From assembly GCA_025766275.1 (NCBI GenBank), contig JAFKAC010000002.1:2666001-2730000 (forward strand): a stretch of DNA of 64,000 nt, given 5' to 3'. Source of the DNA: Lactarius indigo. Lineage: Eukaryota; Basidiomycota; Agaricomycetes; Russulales; Russulaceae. Made by a program: the position numbers and the translations under genes. The notes beneath the pieces were generated by a model. That model was not told where the DNA came from. It worked only from the letters and a program-made list of their open reading frames with translations, and made no database searches. Shown piece by piece: positions 27,318 through 38,642 of the stretch (its first letter is position 1; each line of letters begins with the position of its first letter).

Positions 27318-27721
27318 GGCGAGCGTGTCGAGTTAGCAGGAGTAGAGGTTGGTTGGTGAACACGAGAGCGAAAGAGCAAATTGTGGCAACCGACTGGCGT
27401 GAGTTCAATTTGTCCGTGTTGTGGTACGACTATGCCACTACTGGCAGCTGAACATCTCACTTGATATTTCTACGAGACGAGAGTACAACAAAAAGAAGCT
27501 GGTCAAGTTACTTTACACCCATCACATTTGTTTAATTCTATATTCCGCCACTTGCTTTCTCACCCACGTCCGATCGTACCTCACCGGCGTCTCGAGTGCT
27601 TTGCCTTGACTCGCCTACTTCCACGTCTTGACGCCTTCCTCAATAACAAAATACCATGACCATTATAGCACTGTCCCCAACCTGTATACATACGTACGCT
27701 CAGTACCTTTCCTCACACAGT
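27318..27721. other. intergenic between AHA1 and septin
   Basis: About 400 bp on the promoter side of the septin gene and the 3' side of AHA1. A pyrimidine-rich tract typical of a fungal promoter lies near 27600-27660. No gene recognised. Confidence 0.4.
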
Positions 27722-29279
27722 TTACTGAGAAGGAGGGGGAGGTAAATGGAAGTAGGGAAGGAGAAACGCAGCGCCAACCACAAGCGCCGCGAAGCCGAGC
27801 GAGATGACTAGCGGCGACAATGCAGGCGGCTGCGGAGGGGTTCGTGCATGCATCTTCCCGCTCGCCTCCCGTGAAACAGACGGGGAGGACGATGGTGCGA
27901 GGATGAGTTGTACGTACCCAATCGATTTGAAACCGAGAACACTGCGCAGGGTCCATCAGCAAAAACGTACCAAGTTGAAAGAAAGGGTTGTAACACTTAC
28001 TAATACCCTTCTAGATTCCGGCGCGTTTCGTCTTCCATCCCAGTGGGTACACCGTCGAGCGTAAACGTGACCTTGGTCGAGTCGGTTGATTGGTCAAGTG
28101 TCGTCGTTAGCGTCGCCACGTGCTCTACATGCCCAACAAGGAGCGATTGTCAAGCGAGGCCACTCCCGTAACACGATGACCTACCACTTGGCCAGGTCGG
28201 ACTTTGCAATGCCCAGGTCTGTTTGATCTCCTTTCCGGGAGTGAGTGATATGTATTTGCCCCGCACGCCGCCGCCGAACAGCTCGAACTCTGAACCCGGT
28301 GTAGCTGTGCTCTACGATGTCGTCAGCATTTATCGACGCACAAGTACGTAGGCATCCCGAAGTTACGTTACCTTGGCCGGCGCACGAGACCACGTTGGGA
28401 TCCGTTTCTCATCCGTGAGAAGGGAATATAGGTCATCTCCGGACGCATGGAAAGTCGCTTCGACCTCGACAACAGATGCATTGATTTTTTTTTGTGGAGG
28501 GGTAACTTTTTTCGTCTGCCCTAGGGCACTGTTGCTGGCAGGCACCGCGGTCGAGGATGGAGGTGCCGGAGAACCAGTCCGACTGGGCTCATTTGACCCG
28601 ACGATGATATCTTTGCCATGGGTGTCAATCAGATCAACAGGGAACGCAGCGAACTTGGTCTCGAGGGCAGTCGGGAGCTTTTCCTTGGCAAGCGCATAGA
28701 GTGACGCGGTTGCCGAGGAGGACGGCGATGTGAGGGACCATTGATACTTTTTCGGTTTAGCACTATTGAAATTGTAAATGTGAAAGAGTTGCACGTACGA
28801 CGTAATCTGAAATGCCGTCGAGCGTGACCTCGTGTGAGACCTCGGGAATGGTGAGTTTCCCCGTGGCCTCGGTACCATCTACAGCCCTGCCTTTCCATTG
28901 TAGGACCACCTTGCAGTCGTAAATCGAAATTAACCTGCAGGTGACAAGTCAGCCCACGACGTTAGGGCCTTTCATCAAGGTGGGAAAAAAAAAAAGTATC
29001 CTCCCAGTTAGACCAGGGAGTTCCTTGCATATTATGAGACTGGTAGCGAATTTCAAAAGAAATACAGACGGGGGTTCGCACTTACTTTGACTTTCTTCTC
29101 CCGAGCTCGACATCGCCGTCGACCTCCACAACGCGCTCGACGGAAACAATGGCGCCATCCGAACTCTGGACCTGTACGGTGACAAGCTCGCGCTCGAACC
29201 ACTCCTTGGCCCATGGCGTCACGGTTTTGTTCTTCCAATGCCAATTTGCGGTGCTGTATGCCATGGGAGTAACAGACAT
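27722..29279 (-). CDS. AHA1: Aha1-type activator of Hsp90 ATPase with C-terminal membrane segment
   Basis: Aha1 binds Hsp90 and speeds its ATPase cycle. Six exons (29086..29279, 28799..28934, 28372..28746, 28185..28311, 28001..28124, 27722..27941) give 391 residues with no frame break. The N-terminal Aha1_N domain carries the signature 'NWHWKNKTV' (about 12-20) and 'FPVDLIDTHGKDI'; a Ser/Pro linker leads to the AHSA1 domain ('LLTDEKRIPTWSRA', 'GKYISLTPGKEIKQTW'). Unusually, the last exon runs in frame past the expected end ('GFKSIG') for about 55 more residues, including a hydrophobic span of about 20 residues ('LVISLGFAALVVGAAFLL') five to ten residues before the stop. This would make the protein tail-anchored. 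An unseen intron beginning with the GTACGT at 27917 could remove part of it. Intron 1 is long (151 bp). Confidence 0.88.
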
Positions 29280-29398
29280 GTTGGCGCGCGAAGGGACAAA
29301 GTCAGAGGCTGGATCAGGAATACAGTACAGTACTTGAGCTGTCGCTTAATTTCTCATTCACGTGCTCCTACTCGCATTCACGAGAATATTCCAGTACG

Positions 29399-30626
29399 TC
29401 AACCAGACTCTTTCCCACCCTCACGCTTTCTGACCATAACATACGCATCGCCTGCCTCACCGGTGCTGATAGCTTCGATGTTCCCAGTAATATTTCCCTC
29501 GGCCTCGGGATTGGAACGCCACCTCTGCGAACGGATCAGTTCGAGATCATGAGCGAGTAGGCCATGGCCAGCGACCGGTCCCCAGTAAGACGTGCTGGCG
29601 AGGGTGCCGATGATGCACGTCCCAACAAGAACGGAAAGATAAAATCGATATTGAGAGTACCATTTAGGTGCTACAAGCCACTACATGTTAGCTTCCTAGG
29701 GTACTGTCAGCATATACGAATTGGACGACTTACTCCATCCTGCACTGGTGGCTCGAAGGTCCGCGTACCACAGTCCAGTAAATCCGACCCATTGCACAAT
29801 TAGAGCCATGGTAGGGTCAAGTGCGAGCGTCGGCCAAGCGTAGATCACTGGTGCCGCTCCAAGAGCGAGACGCTGGTAACCCTTGTGACCCCCTAACCCC
29901 GCAAATTCCATTCCCCAATGCAGCGCCCCTTATAGAACCTATGGGCCCGGGCATACACGGACGTATGCGGAATACATACCAAGGAAGGACAGCATAACGG
30001 CGCCGTACGTGACTTGTATGTTCAAGGCTCGATCAAGAATGGTGAGAGCGAAACCAGGATCTATGCTAGTAAGCACCCCTATGCCTGATGAGATGCAGTC
30101 CTAACGAAGTATAGCATTGGACATGCCCGATGTGGCTAGACCGGCCTGTTGAGCAAGGTAAATGGTCGTGGCGGACGCTGCCAAGTAAGGGACCCCGCCA
30201 AGTAGCCCAAAAACTACATATGGTTTGGGTACAGAACTCGCTACGGCACTCGTAACACCAAGCTCAGCCAAAAAATCGTCAGCTTGGCCTGAAGGTTTTC
30301 CTAACCAAAACACTTACAAACGTATCACGGTCTGCTTTGACGGCATCGTCAGTGAAGTTTCCGCCAGCAATTACTTTGGCCCAATCCGTTGCAGAATTGC
30401 CGACTTCTTCGCGAACATTGACGGTAGCCTGAGAGATCGTCTGGGAGGCAGGTCTTCCAGACACCTTGGAAGCTTCACCACGCTGCTGCTGAAAAGCATT
30501 CGCGAGCTTGAGAACGTGTGGAGGCTGTAGGCGGACGAGTGTTGAGGGTGCGAGGTGAGAGTGCGGCGCACAGCGGCGAAGTGCTGTGGCCTTGAAAACA
30601 GGACGAATGCTGTTGAGCAAGTTCAT
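29399..30626 (-). CDS. DUF3429 mitochondrial inner-membrane protein (TMEM69-like)
   Basis: Five exons (30318..30626, 30106..30262, 29980..30060, 29734..29928, 29399..29670) give 337 residues. The first 60 residues are basic, hydroxylated and nearly acid-free, so a mitochondrial presequence is likely. The DUF3429 core follows with about five membrane spans: 'VFGLLGGVPYLA', 'TYGAVMLSFLGALHWG', 'LALGAAPVIYAWPTLAL', 'ALIVQWVGFTGLWYAD', and 'YLSVLVGTCIIG', closing with 'YWGPVAGHG'. 'SFLGALHWG' and 'WYADLR' are strong family marks. Function is unknown; human TMEM69 is the animal relative I recall. A 119-bp gap separates it from the AHA1 start, both on the minus strand. Confidence 0.85.
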
Positions 30627-31381
30627 GATGGTGGTAGGAGTACCAACACCAACACCAGCATGAATGCCAACAGCGACCTACTGTAGGACGAAACGACCAA
30701 CGACGTCATTCATGACGCACTCACACTTCATCACATGACCTTGCCGCCGGGATTGTCACTTGCTCTGATGGCCCGGACTCGGAATTGAACCAACTTAGCA
30801 GCATCCCATCAGGGACACCCACTCAATTCACCACACGGGGAGCAACGGAATGGACTCTTTGGCGCCGTGGACACTTCGGGGGCTGGCAAGGTACTGGTTA
30901 ATATGCCGGCTCGACTGCTTTGCAAGCTGCTTTGGCATGCATGTGTTAAAGTGTGACTGATGCTTCGGGCCTAAGTTATTCTTGGGGATCGAACTGACGA
31001 AGGTCGAGGACGCCCGCAGTTTGAAATGACGAGGTGAGTTCTGGTTATACTTCTCCCGCAAGATCGCTTGGGTACTACTAGGTGAATAGACAAACTTCAA
31101 GTCGGCGTGACCAAAGACTCACTGGTGTGACGACGGACCATCGCATTAGTGGTTCAGGGATGCCAACCAGCTTGCCGAATGCCGCCGGCACTTGCTCCCG
31201 ATCGAAGCTGGAGATTTCAGGACTTGCTTCTGGCGGCATTTTCTGTGGCCTATCTCCACACCATAAGATAATCGCCGCCGGTGCCTCGAGTGGATACTGA
31301 TTTTCTGGCCGCGTTGAAAACACTCTGTTTGTCGTATATAAGTGCCATCCCTGGCTGTCAACATCTTTACCGACCTTTACT
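30627..31381. other. divergent promoter region; pol III B-box-like motif
   Basis: About 755 bp between the DUF3429 start (minus) and the thioesterase start (plus). On the minus strand near 30779-30795 lies GGTTCAATTCC, a good match to a tRNA T-arm/B box, with four pairs of a T stem, but no matching acceptor stem can be found upstream. I do not call a tRNA. A TATA-like 'GTATATAAG' sits at 31335-31343, about 40 bp before the thioesterase ATG. Confidence 0.35.
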
Positions 31382-32905
31382 ATGTCTCATCATATCCACC
31401 GTAGTGCCCTCACGACACCCGATCCCCTAGACCGCGAGCAGTCAGAGCCGCTCGATATCTCGTCCGCATTAGATGTTGAACAGCTCGATACCAACCTTTT
31501 CCGTTCTAGAAGCCTCTATCTCCCTTACCGTGCTCGTGGTGTCTTCGGAGGACAAGTCATTTCTCAGGGTCTTGTAGCGGCTACAAAATCGGTGAAACCA
31601 GATTACGCTCTTCATGTAGGCTTTGGTTAGTTAGTTGCGTTAACACTCTCTGACGGTGCGGCTTTGCATCCTTTAGTCGTTGCACGTACGCCATCCCTAC
31701 TCGTTGACTGGCCTCAATCGTTGACATTCGAGAAGTGCTATTTCCTTCAAGCCGTTTCTCCCTCTGTGCCTGTACTTTATTATGTTGACCGAGTTCGGGA
31801 CGGCAGATCGTATGCTACTCGCCTAGTGCGCGCGGTCCAAGGTGGCAAGGACGCCCTCACCATGATGTGCTCTTTCCAGCTGCCTGAGCCCTGGCAGCCA
31901 TCGCAGAGTTGGCCAATGTTCAAAGTCGTACCACCAGAAAGCTGCCCAGACGAGGTCGAGCTTATAAGGCGCATGGCAACTGAACAACCCAATAGGACTG
32001 AGGAAGCCAAGGCGTGGCTCCGTGGATACGCACAAGTAAGGCATCCTCCACTCTCGCGAAGCTTCGTAACTCACTTCTATTCGTGTCCTATCAGGCTCGA
32101 GAAGAGAGTCCAGTAGCTGTTAAGCACGCAGGCGAACACATTGGCCCCGATGGAAGGAGAACCTTCTTGTATTGGATGAAGGCGAAGACTGACAAGAAAT
32201 TTTCTGCTTCACTTCACAAGGTTGCATTTCTCCTCCATCTTCTTTCCGAGCGATTAACGTTGGCCATCGAAGTGCATAATGGCTTACATTTCGGACCTTC
32301 ACTTGTACGTGACATCGTTATCGTGACGCGTGGTACCTTGAGAACGCGGTGCCGTCTCTCAGCATGGCCCCCGCTATCACTGGCGCGGGCTTCAAAAGAA
32401 GCCACGACACCAAGGGACCAAAAGCGCTGGCCATGGCAGTGCGTCTACTACTCAGTTTCTCGGTGAATTATATACTAATGTTGTCTCATCAACAAGTCGA
32501 GCTTGGATCATAGCATTCTGTTCTATCAGTGGGTTTTCTCTACTTCTCAACGACGATCTGTTGACTTTGATCCCCCAGACATGATTTCGATTGCACCGAC
32601 TGGTTCTTATACGCTGTACGCACACCGCTTTAATTTCTGTGTGGACGTATGCCCACACAGAGACACATAGATGACTTCGCAGGTGTCTGGTCATGGACGT
32701 GGATGCACGACAGGCTTGGTGAGTTCCCATCTACCCTCGACACAGGAGTATCTTTCCCCACGGACATACATTATAAATGCTGACTCCTTTTTAGTTGTAT
32801 TCGCGCGATGGCAAGCTGCTAGCAGTTGCGAATCAAGAAGGCGTCATGCGCGCTAATATTCGCGCTCCCAAGAAGGACGGAGTTAAAGAGAAAGCAAAAA
32901 TCTAG
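31382..32905 (+). CDS. acyl-CoA thioesterase II (TesB / ACOT8 family)
   Basis: This family hydrolyses acyl-CoA, usually in peroxisomes, and has a double hot-dog fold. Ten exons (31382..31615, 31677..31685, 31736..32035, 32095..32220, 32273..32304, 32363..32438, 32497..32528, 32579..32615, 32671..32718, 32795..32905) give 334 residues. First hot-dog: 'VFGGQVISQGLVAA' then 'HSLHCYFLQAVSPSVPVLY' and 'VDRVRDGRSYATRLV', 'MMCSFQ'. Second: 'ISDLHF', 'SLDHSILFYQHDFDCTDW', then 'LLAVANQEGVMRA'. The His/Asp-rich block with Asp and the later Gln fit the Asp-Thr-Gln catalytic set of the family. Exon 2 is only 9 bp and encodes the conserved Ser-Leu-His. The C-terminus is Lys rich ('KEKAKI') and not a canonical SKL peroxisomal tag, so location is uncertain. 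Confidence 0.9.
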
Positions 32906-33312
32906 ACAAACGGGGATACACTGTTGAGAGGAGGCTGGGAATCTGTGATGTGGTGCCGAACTGGGTTAAATGCAGCAACAGCGAACTTTACACTCCGATG
33001 TACTGTAATACGTGTACGTGCATATGACCCACGCGACATTCCGTTGGTGTGGGACGCGAGGGTAGTGTTTCTCTCCTGACTCCATGTTTCCGAGACAACT
33101 CGGTTATCAGAAAAACCGGATAGATATCCGCGGCTCACTAGTGACGGTGTCTATGATAGGCGGCGGGACGGTCACAGTAGCTCCAAAAAAGAACAATATT
33201 CGGGTCAATCGTTTGCATACTGGGATGATATAGGACTTCCATTGAAAACAGACCAACGTTAGAAGAACGTTGGTGGGATATCTACAATAGTGGTAACTCT
33301 GCATAAGATCGA
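32906..33312. other. convergent 3' region
   Basis: About 400 bp between the stops of the thioesterase (plus) and the sesquiterpene synthase (minus). No gene recognised. Confidence 0.4.
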
Positions 33313-34601
33313 TCAACAAGATAAATCTACAACCTCTCCCTTCGCGTTCTCCTCCTGAGTGAGGAGGTCTACGATCCGTGTCGCCCTCACGAGCTCCCCG
33401 TTATCACCAAAGTACCTCGTCGTGATGAAGCTCCAGTGCAAAGAACCAACGATCCACTCTCGAAGGCCGCGCACGTACAGCTTGACGGCCTCGTCGATGC
33501 CGTCCCCCCACGAAGGTATCCGCGCTTGATTCTCGACGAATGCCTCGATTGTCCGTTTGCACATATCTCCGACGCGATCCACGGCTTGTTGGAGGTTTAG
33601 CCCGTCGTGGATCATATAAACGCAAATCATGTTGTGCGTGTCGCCCCGGGATTGCTCGACGTTATACGAGAATATGTCCTGAAAAATGAAGTGAGTGAGT
33701 GCCCGCAGGAATGCCCGACGAGACGAACGAAGGAGCAGCGCTCACATTGGACCACGTCACGAGGTCGTTGGCGCCCTGATTGAGTGCCACGATCACAGGA
33801 TCTTCGACCACTACGTCAGGCAGCTCCAGATCAAGCGAGTATTCGATGAGGTCGAATACGGGCTTGCACCCGGACGTATCCCGCCTCATGTCGATGTACG
33901 TCTCGAGATCTGGGACAACGCCGTTCGCGCGGAAGAGAGCTTGCTGGTGCACGGCCTGAAAGAACATTTGCATGGACGATTTGAAGCGTTGTTGTACCGC
34001 TGGCGCACAGCCGCGGATACAGCGCGACCAGTAACTGGGGTGACAGATTCCCAGAGTGAGCCTCAGATTGGGGGATTTATTGATGGGCTAGTACTCACTC
34101 TCGCGCTAACTTGGCTGCACTTATCTCCTCGACGCCGCCTGGTTGGCCCTGGACAGGGCGGTACGAGTCCGGCCATTCAAATGCATTCATGACACAATCT
34201 GCGAGTCCCGCAGCGTCCCTCGCCAAAAACCCATCGGAGACATTGTCCAAGTGGAAGAGATAGTTCATAAAGTCGCTCACGACACGGAGACGGTCACGTG
34301 AGCAGTTATTGTAGCAGTATGCGGTGAGTTCGCCAGCTTGCAATCCGCACATGGCAGCCACCTTGTCCTGGGCGAAATGTTGAACATACGAGAGTATCCA
34401 GTCGAGAGATTCTGCTGCGACTGCGTCACCGTCGTCGTGGTATGTGAAAGAGAAAGGACAATGGGAGACGAGGTCTGGAAGGACGAAGAACGTTGGTGCG
34501 AGGATTGTTGGAGTAGGCGAAAGAGCACGAGAATAACTGAGAGGGGAGTCTGGAGGTGTTGACGAGGGCGAAAGGGTCGGTGAACTGTCGGCTGAAGACA
34601 T
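33313..34601 (-). CDS. sesquiterpene synthase (class I terpene cyclase)
   Basis: Class I cyclases ionise farnesyl diphosphate and close the carbon skeleton. Three exons (34099..34601, 33746..34034, 33313..33678) give 385 residues without a break. The first metal motif is 'FHLDNVSD' at residues 119-123, a DNxxD variant of DDxxD seen in basidiomycete enzymes. The second is a full NSE triad, 'NDIFSYNVE', with Asn264, Ser268 and Glu272, spanning the exon 2/3 junction. The Arg-Tyr pair near the end ('TTRYFG') and 'CYNNCSRDRLRVVSDF' also fit. All ion-binding residues are present, so it should be active; the product cannot be read from sequence. No P450, oxidase or other tailoring gene lies beside it: neighbours are a thioesterase and an F-box gene, so it stands alone in this window. 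Confidence 0.92.
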
Positions 34602-36307
34602 GGAGTCGAAAGCGCAAGTGCGACTGATAAAATAGGGCGATTCGAGTTGGTACAAGTTATGAGCAAGCAGATCTGCTGAAGAGCACGGATAACTGAGGGG
34701 TCTACGGAACATTAGTGCGCCTTTTATCTTGTTCCTTGGGCGAGGCCTGTAGGTGGTTGAGACACTGCGAACGCGAATACAGTCAAGAAAGTCCGGGAAG
34801 CCAATATCCGTGTTTATGGTCGGGCTCAAAAGTTACACGGAAATCGAGAATGTATCGTGGTGAGCGTGTCAAGGAGGGAAGGAGACGTTGGGAGGATTTC
34901 CGGAGCCAGCGTAGTGGCTGACGGTTTGAGTGGCACCTCGGTCAGGACTAGAACCAACAGAGATGACCCCAGATCTTTTGCCGTTGCCTTTCTTGCATCT
35001 TCGTGTCACAACGCCACATCAGCCGGTGTTCAAGGCAAATTTTACAACGCGGTCAGAGGAGGTAGTCCCTCTAGAACGAAAAGAAAGGGCGTTTGATAGC
35101 GACTAGCAGAGCGCGCGTAAGGCACACATGCAGATCGAGCCTTGGATCAAGCTCACAAGTTGGGACACCCTCGTGAAGCCGTATATATCGCTCCGTGCAG
35201 TATTTTTTTCAGTCAATAACGATGGAACTGACCCAGATAGTGAAGAAGTTGCGCACCACGGGCTTGGGTTTTCGCCGGGAGCGGCTCCCGGTGTGTGGAC
35301 AATACTAGTAGTGTGGCATGGAAAACAGAAAGTTCGTAGAATTTCTACGAACCACATGGGAACAGTGGCGAGCCTCTTCCATATACTGATGGCGTGGTCA
35401 AAAATAAATAAATTCATCAGGAGCACGACTCACAGCGCCAGAACATCAGCGGTAGCACCAGCGCCAATGGGTTGAGGCCTAATCGGGCCGGCCTACCGTG
35501 AGAGAGCTTACATCTCGCGGTACGGCGACTGATGGATAAATGCTTCGAATATTCCCTAGTCAAGTCGACGACATTCCCCTCTTGTCTTTTCAGCGCGGTC
35601 ACAAAGGAGGAGGGTGTACCAGTGCGGTGTTAGTCAACGAACACGGGTCGGGTAGACGGCCTCGGGCTTCCTCGTGCGCTTCTCGAGGTAAACCGTAGAA
35701 GAAGTGGCGTTCCGCGGAGACCGGGACCCTTTCGAGTTAGCTTAGCTTGACTGATAGCGCAAAGTAATGGGCCAAATCATAAGGCCACAGGCCCCCCCCC
35801 GCCTACTGGGCAGACGAGATGTGTAGAACGTCACTTTCAGTCAGCATGTCCGGAGAAAGCCGACAGTAGGCGAGCTCTGGCCGAACTCGGACGGCGTAGT
35901 CCTGACAATCAGTGAATATTAGTGAATGCTCACAAATGCGTGTCTTTCTCGGGCCATGGCGGATTCCATAAGGATCGGCAGGAGTGGCACACCGTGATGC
36001 GGCGCCTTGCAAAAATGCGGACGTCGATATGGTCCCCTGGTCCCCTACGGCTTTAAGTTAGATGAAGCCGGTTCTTCGAAGGACCGATATAGCTCGGTCC
36101 ACATAGAGATAAAACGTGAGTGGTTCACAAGAGACTAGCCGAAGAATGTCGAGTGAGTGGCTTGCAAAATTTCTGAGTGCTAAGAGTATATCGGGCAGTA
36201 AGGTATAGTGTTTACGGGTGAGCATAGGGTATAATACTATCTTCGCTGGAAGCTGCAGAGAATAGGCGGTGCGTTGGGGTGATGAGGCGCCGCTGCCTGT
36301 CACGGAG
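34602..36307. other. 1.7-kb intergenic region upstream of the terpene synthase
   Basis: The largest gene-free stretch. It holds a near-perfect palindrome at 35332-35352 (10-bp arms GTTCGTAGAA around one base), a second inverted repeat at 35276-35293 (CCGGGAGC/GCTCCCGG) and a run of nine C at 35793-35801. Frames at 35103-35426 and 35128-35475 have no recognisable motif. It may be regulatory or hold a decayed or unrecognised gene. Confidence 0.4.
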
Positions 36308-38427
36308 CTACAACGTCACAAAGGAAGTATCCATGCCATACCCAAAGTCCCAGATACAGATCCGCTGAGCGCAGAAAAAGTCCGTGAACATCGGCAAGCA
36401 GCGTTGGCACGTATCTCACTTACCTGATCCTCACCGCAGGAAACAACCTGAAGAGTCCGTTAGACGCATAATCACGGGGGAAGTTCAGCCGTGCCTACTT
36501 TTGTGCAATCGAAGCCCACAGAGAATATTCGGCCTGTGTGTCCTCCCACCAGATCGGCGACAAGGTGTCCCGCCTTGCGATCCCATACCTTGACACTAAA
36601 GTCATAGCTGCCGCTGACCACAAAATCGGCACTCAACGCAACGTTGCGCACTAGATCGCCGTGTGCACACTGCTGGCGGGACTTGTGCGGCCTTTCGTTC
36701 GATAGTGCCCTACTTGGCGTAGGATCAACGACGCTAACATTGACCCCACAATTCTGACAGACCGCAAGCGGCGCATTTTCTTCGCTGGAATCTTCATCTA
36801 ATGGCGGCGGTGCCGGTAATAACGCCGTAGCTTGTGGGTCAAATTCGGACGATGTAGACCAACCGATCGTAGACTCGAGGTTGAAGAGTCTGATGTGTTT
36901 GTCCGAGGAGCCCGAGAGCACGATCGGGAAATCCAAGTCAATAGAAGCGATACTGTCAGGGAGGGAGTACGTCAAACAAATGGATATTCTGCCGAAATTC
37001 CAGCGGGAAAGTGAAAGACAACATACCCCCGGCTGTGATGATTCTCGAAAGTGCGCAAAAGGGCTCCTGTATTGGCATCCCAAAGTCTCAAAGAGCGATC
37101 ACCCGAGGCAGAAACAATGTATGTCGGTGAGATGGAGATTGCATTGACGGCGGCACGATGACCTGTCAGGATGTGCTGAGGATTGAGATCCGGGAAGCGG
37201 TAAGTTCGGACAGTACGATCTTAGGGTCGAGTATCAGACATGGCAACAGCATTTCTGGAAACAACTCACCTTTTGAGCACGACACCAAGCGCGTGTCGTC
37301 AAAGCGAACACATAGGACACTGTCCTCGTGATCATCCATGATCTTGGCAACCTGCTTTTGTACTAGGTCCCATACAACCACGTTACTATCGCTCCCTGCA
37401 CTGGCAAGATAGTCGCCATGAACAGCATATGCTCAAAACACTCCCTTCATGGATGCCCTCAATTGTGCGTAGGACGGCTCCGGTTGAAAGGTCCCACTCC
37501 TTGATTGTGCGATCCTTAGACCCGGTGAAGAGGACCTGGTTGCCAGTCCTAGGATAAGTGTAGAGTTGGAGGCAATATATCGTATTGGTATGAGTGCCAG
37601 GGGTTCCCCGTGACTGTAAAGTCGAGAGACGATAGGAACCCGAGAGGAACCGGTGTTGCAAACGAGTGCGGGTAAGATGAAGGAGCTTATAGTTTGGACG
37701 AAGATGCTGGGTTGATTGGGCCACAGCTTCTGTGGGGGCTTGGTGGCTGCGACTACTATGACTTTGACCTTGTGAAACTGAACCAGTGCTGTGGCTCTGG
37801 TCGGTCGACGATCGAGATTGAACTGCAAATTTAGGGAGACCCGAAAGGGGGTGAGACAATTCTTCGCTGAGGTCGTCTAAGGAAGGCGCGAAACCAGATG
37901 CGAAACCAGAATCATCGAAATCATATGAAAGGCCTTGGGGTGCCATTTCAAGTTCCTCGTCGCCCATCCCTTCGTCGTCTGTGTCATGTTGGGTGGATTG
38001 AGAGTGGAAGTGCTCTAGACGCGGTCGCGAGGGTGTGTTCTTCCAGTGCCATCCTTTAGTTGTGCAGAGTCGTTTCCAGAGGGAGTAGTCGTCTGTGAGA
38101 GTGCGCCAACGTTGACTAACCAAGCTGCAATGCAAAAGTGTCTTTGATGGGAGATAGGAAAATATGTGCAATGCCACTTCAGAGGGGAGTAGCTAAGGTG
38201 GTGTGAAAGGGAGAAGGCTGGATAAGACAAGGCGAACTCACGCCGACGACGTCCAACTGTAAAAGAGGAACGATGCTGTTCTGAATGTTAAGAAGACTTG
38301 ATCTTGGGAGGGAAGCCAACAAAGCGTATACGAGATCTTCCGCGGATGAGCAAGAAGGAAAGGGTCAATGACAACCAGGCGTACCTTCGCGCTCCTTAAC
38401 CGAATTTGAGTGTGACGATGATTCCAT
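36308..38427 (-). CDS. F-box / WD40 protein (CDC4/Pop1/FBXW7-type), one frame break
   Basis: F-box/WD40 proteins are substrate receptors of SCF ubiquitin ligases. Seven exons (38385..38427, 38242..38336, 37270..38192, 37027..37219, 36499..36952, 36424..36447, 36308..36364) give about 595 residues. The F-box lies near residues 44-85 ('LLPSEVALHIFSYLPSK', 'LVSQRW'), preceded by a helical segment ('IVPLLQLDVV') as in Cdc4/Pop1. A Ser/Asp-rich linker follows, then WD repeats: 'FTGSKDRTIKEWD', 'ASAGSDSNVVVWD', 'VSCSKDRTVRTY', 'VSASGDRSLRLWD', 'LSGSSDKHIRLF', 'VSGSYDFSVKVWD', 'VSCGEDQRICIWD', so seven or eight blades. A blade insert carries a CxxC pair ('CQNCG'). One surplus base at 37427 must be skipped. 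The exact orthologue and substrates cannot be told. Confidence 0.85.
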
Positions 38428-38642
38428 TCAATGTACCATAGACGCGATGAACCGTTGCTAACCCCTTCCCATTCTCTTAATTAGGAAGGTCATCTTATTC
38501 TCCCACGACCAAATGGCGACACTGCTCTACTGTACTTCCAGAGTAAAGTGAAAAATGTAAAGTACAACAATGCAATAGCCCGCTCAAATTCTCCCCAGAC
38601 GAATTAGGGGACGAGAGGTAAATGGAAATGAAGCAAAAACCA

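Noticed and set aside
30770..30840. Possible tRNA gene on the minus strand
   Set aside because: Only the T arm fits; no acceptor stem or anticodon arm could be paired, even allowing an intron.
35103..35475. Overlapping open frames of about 110 residues on both strands
   Set aside because: No family motif, poor composition, no supporting splice sites; the stretch is better treated as intergenic.
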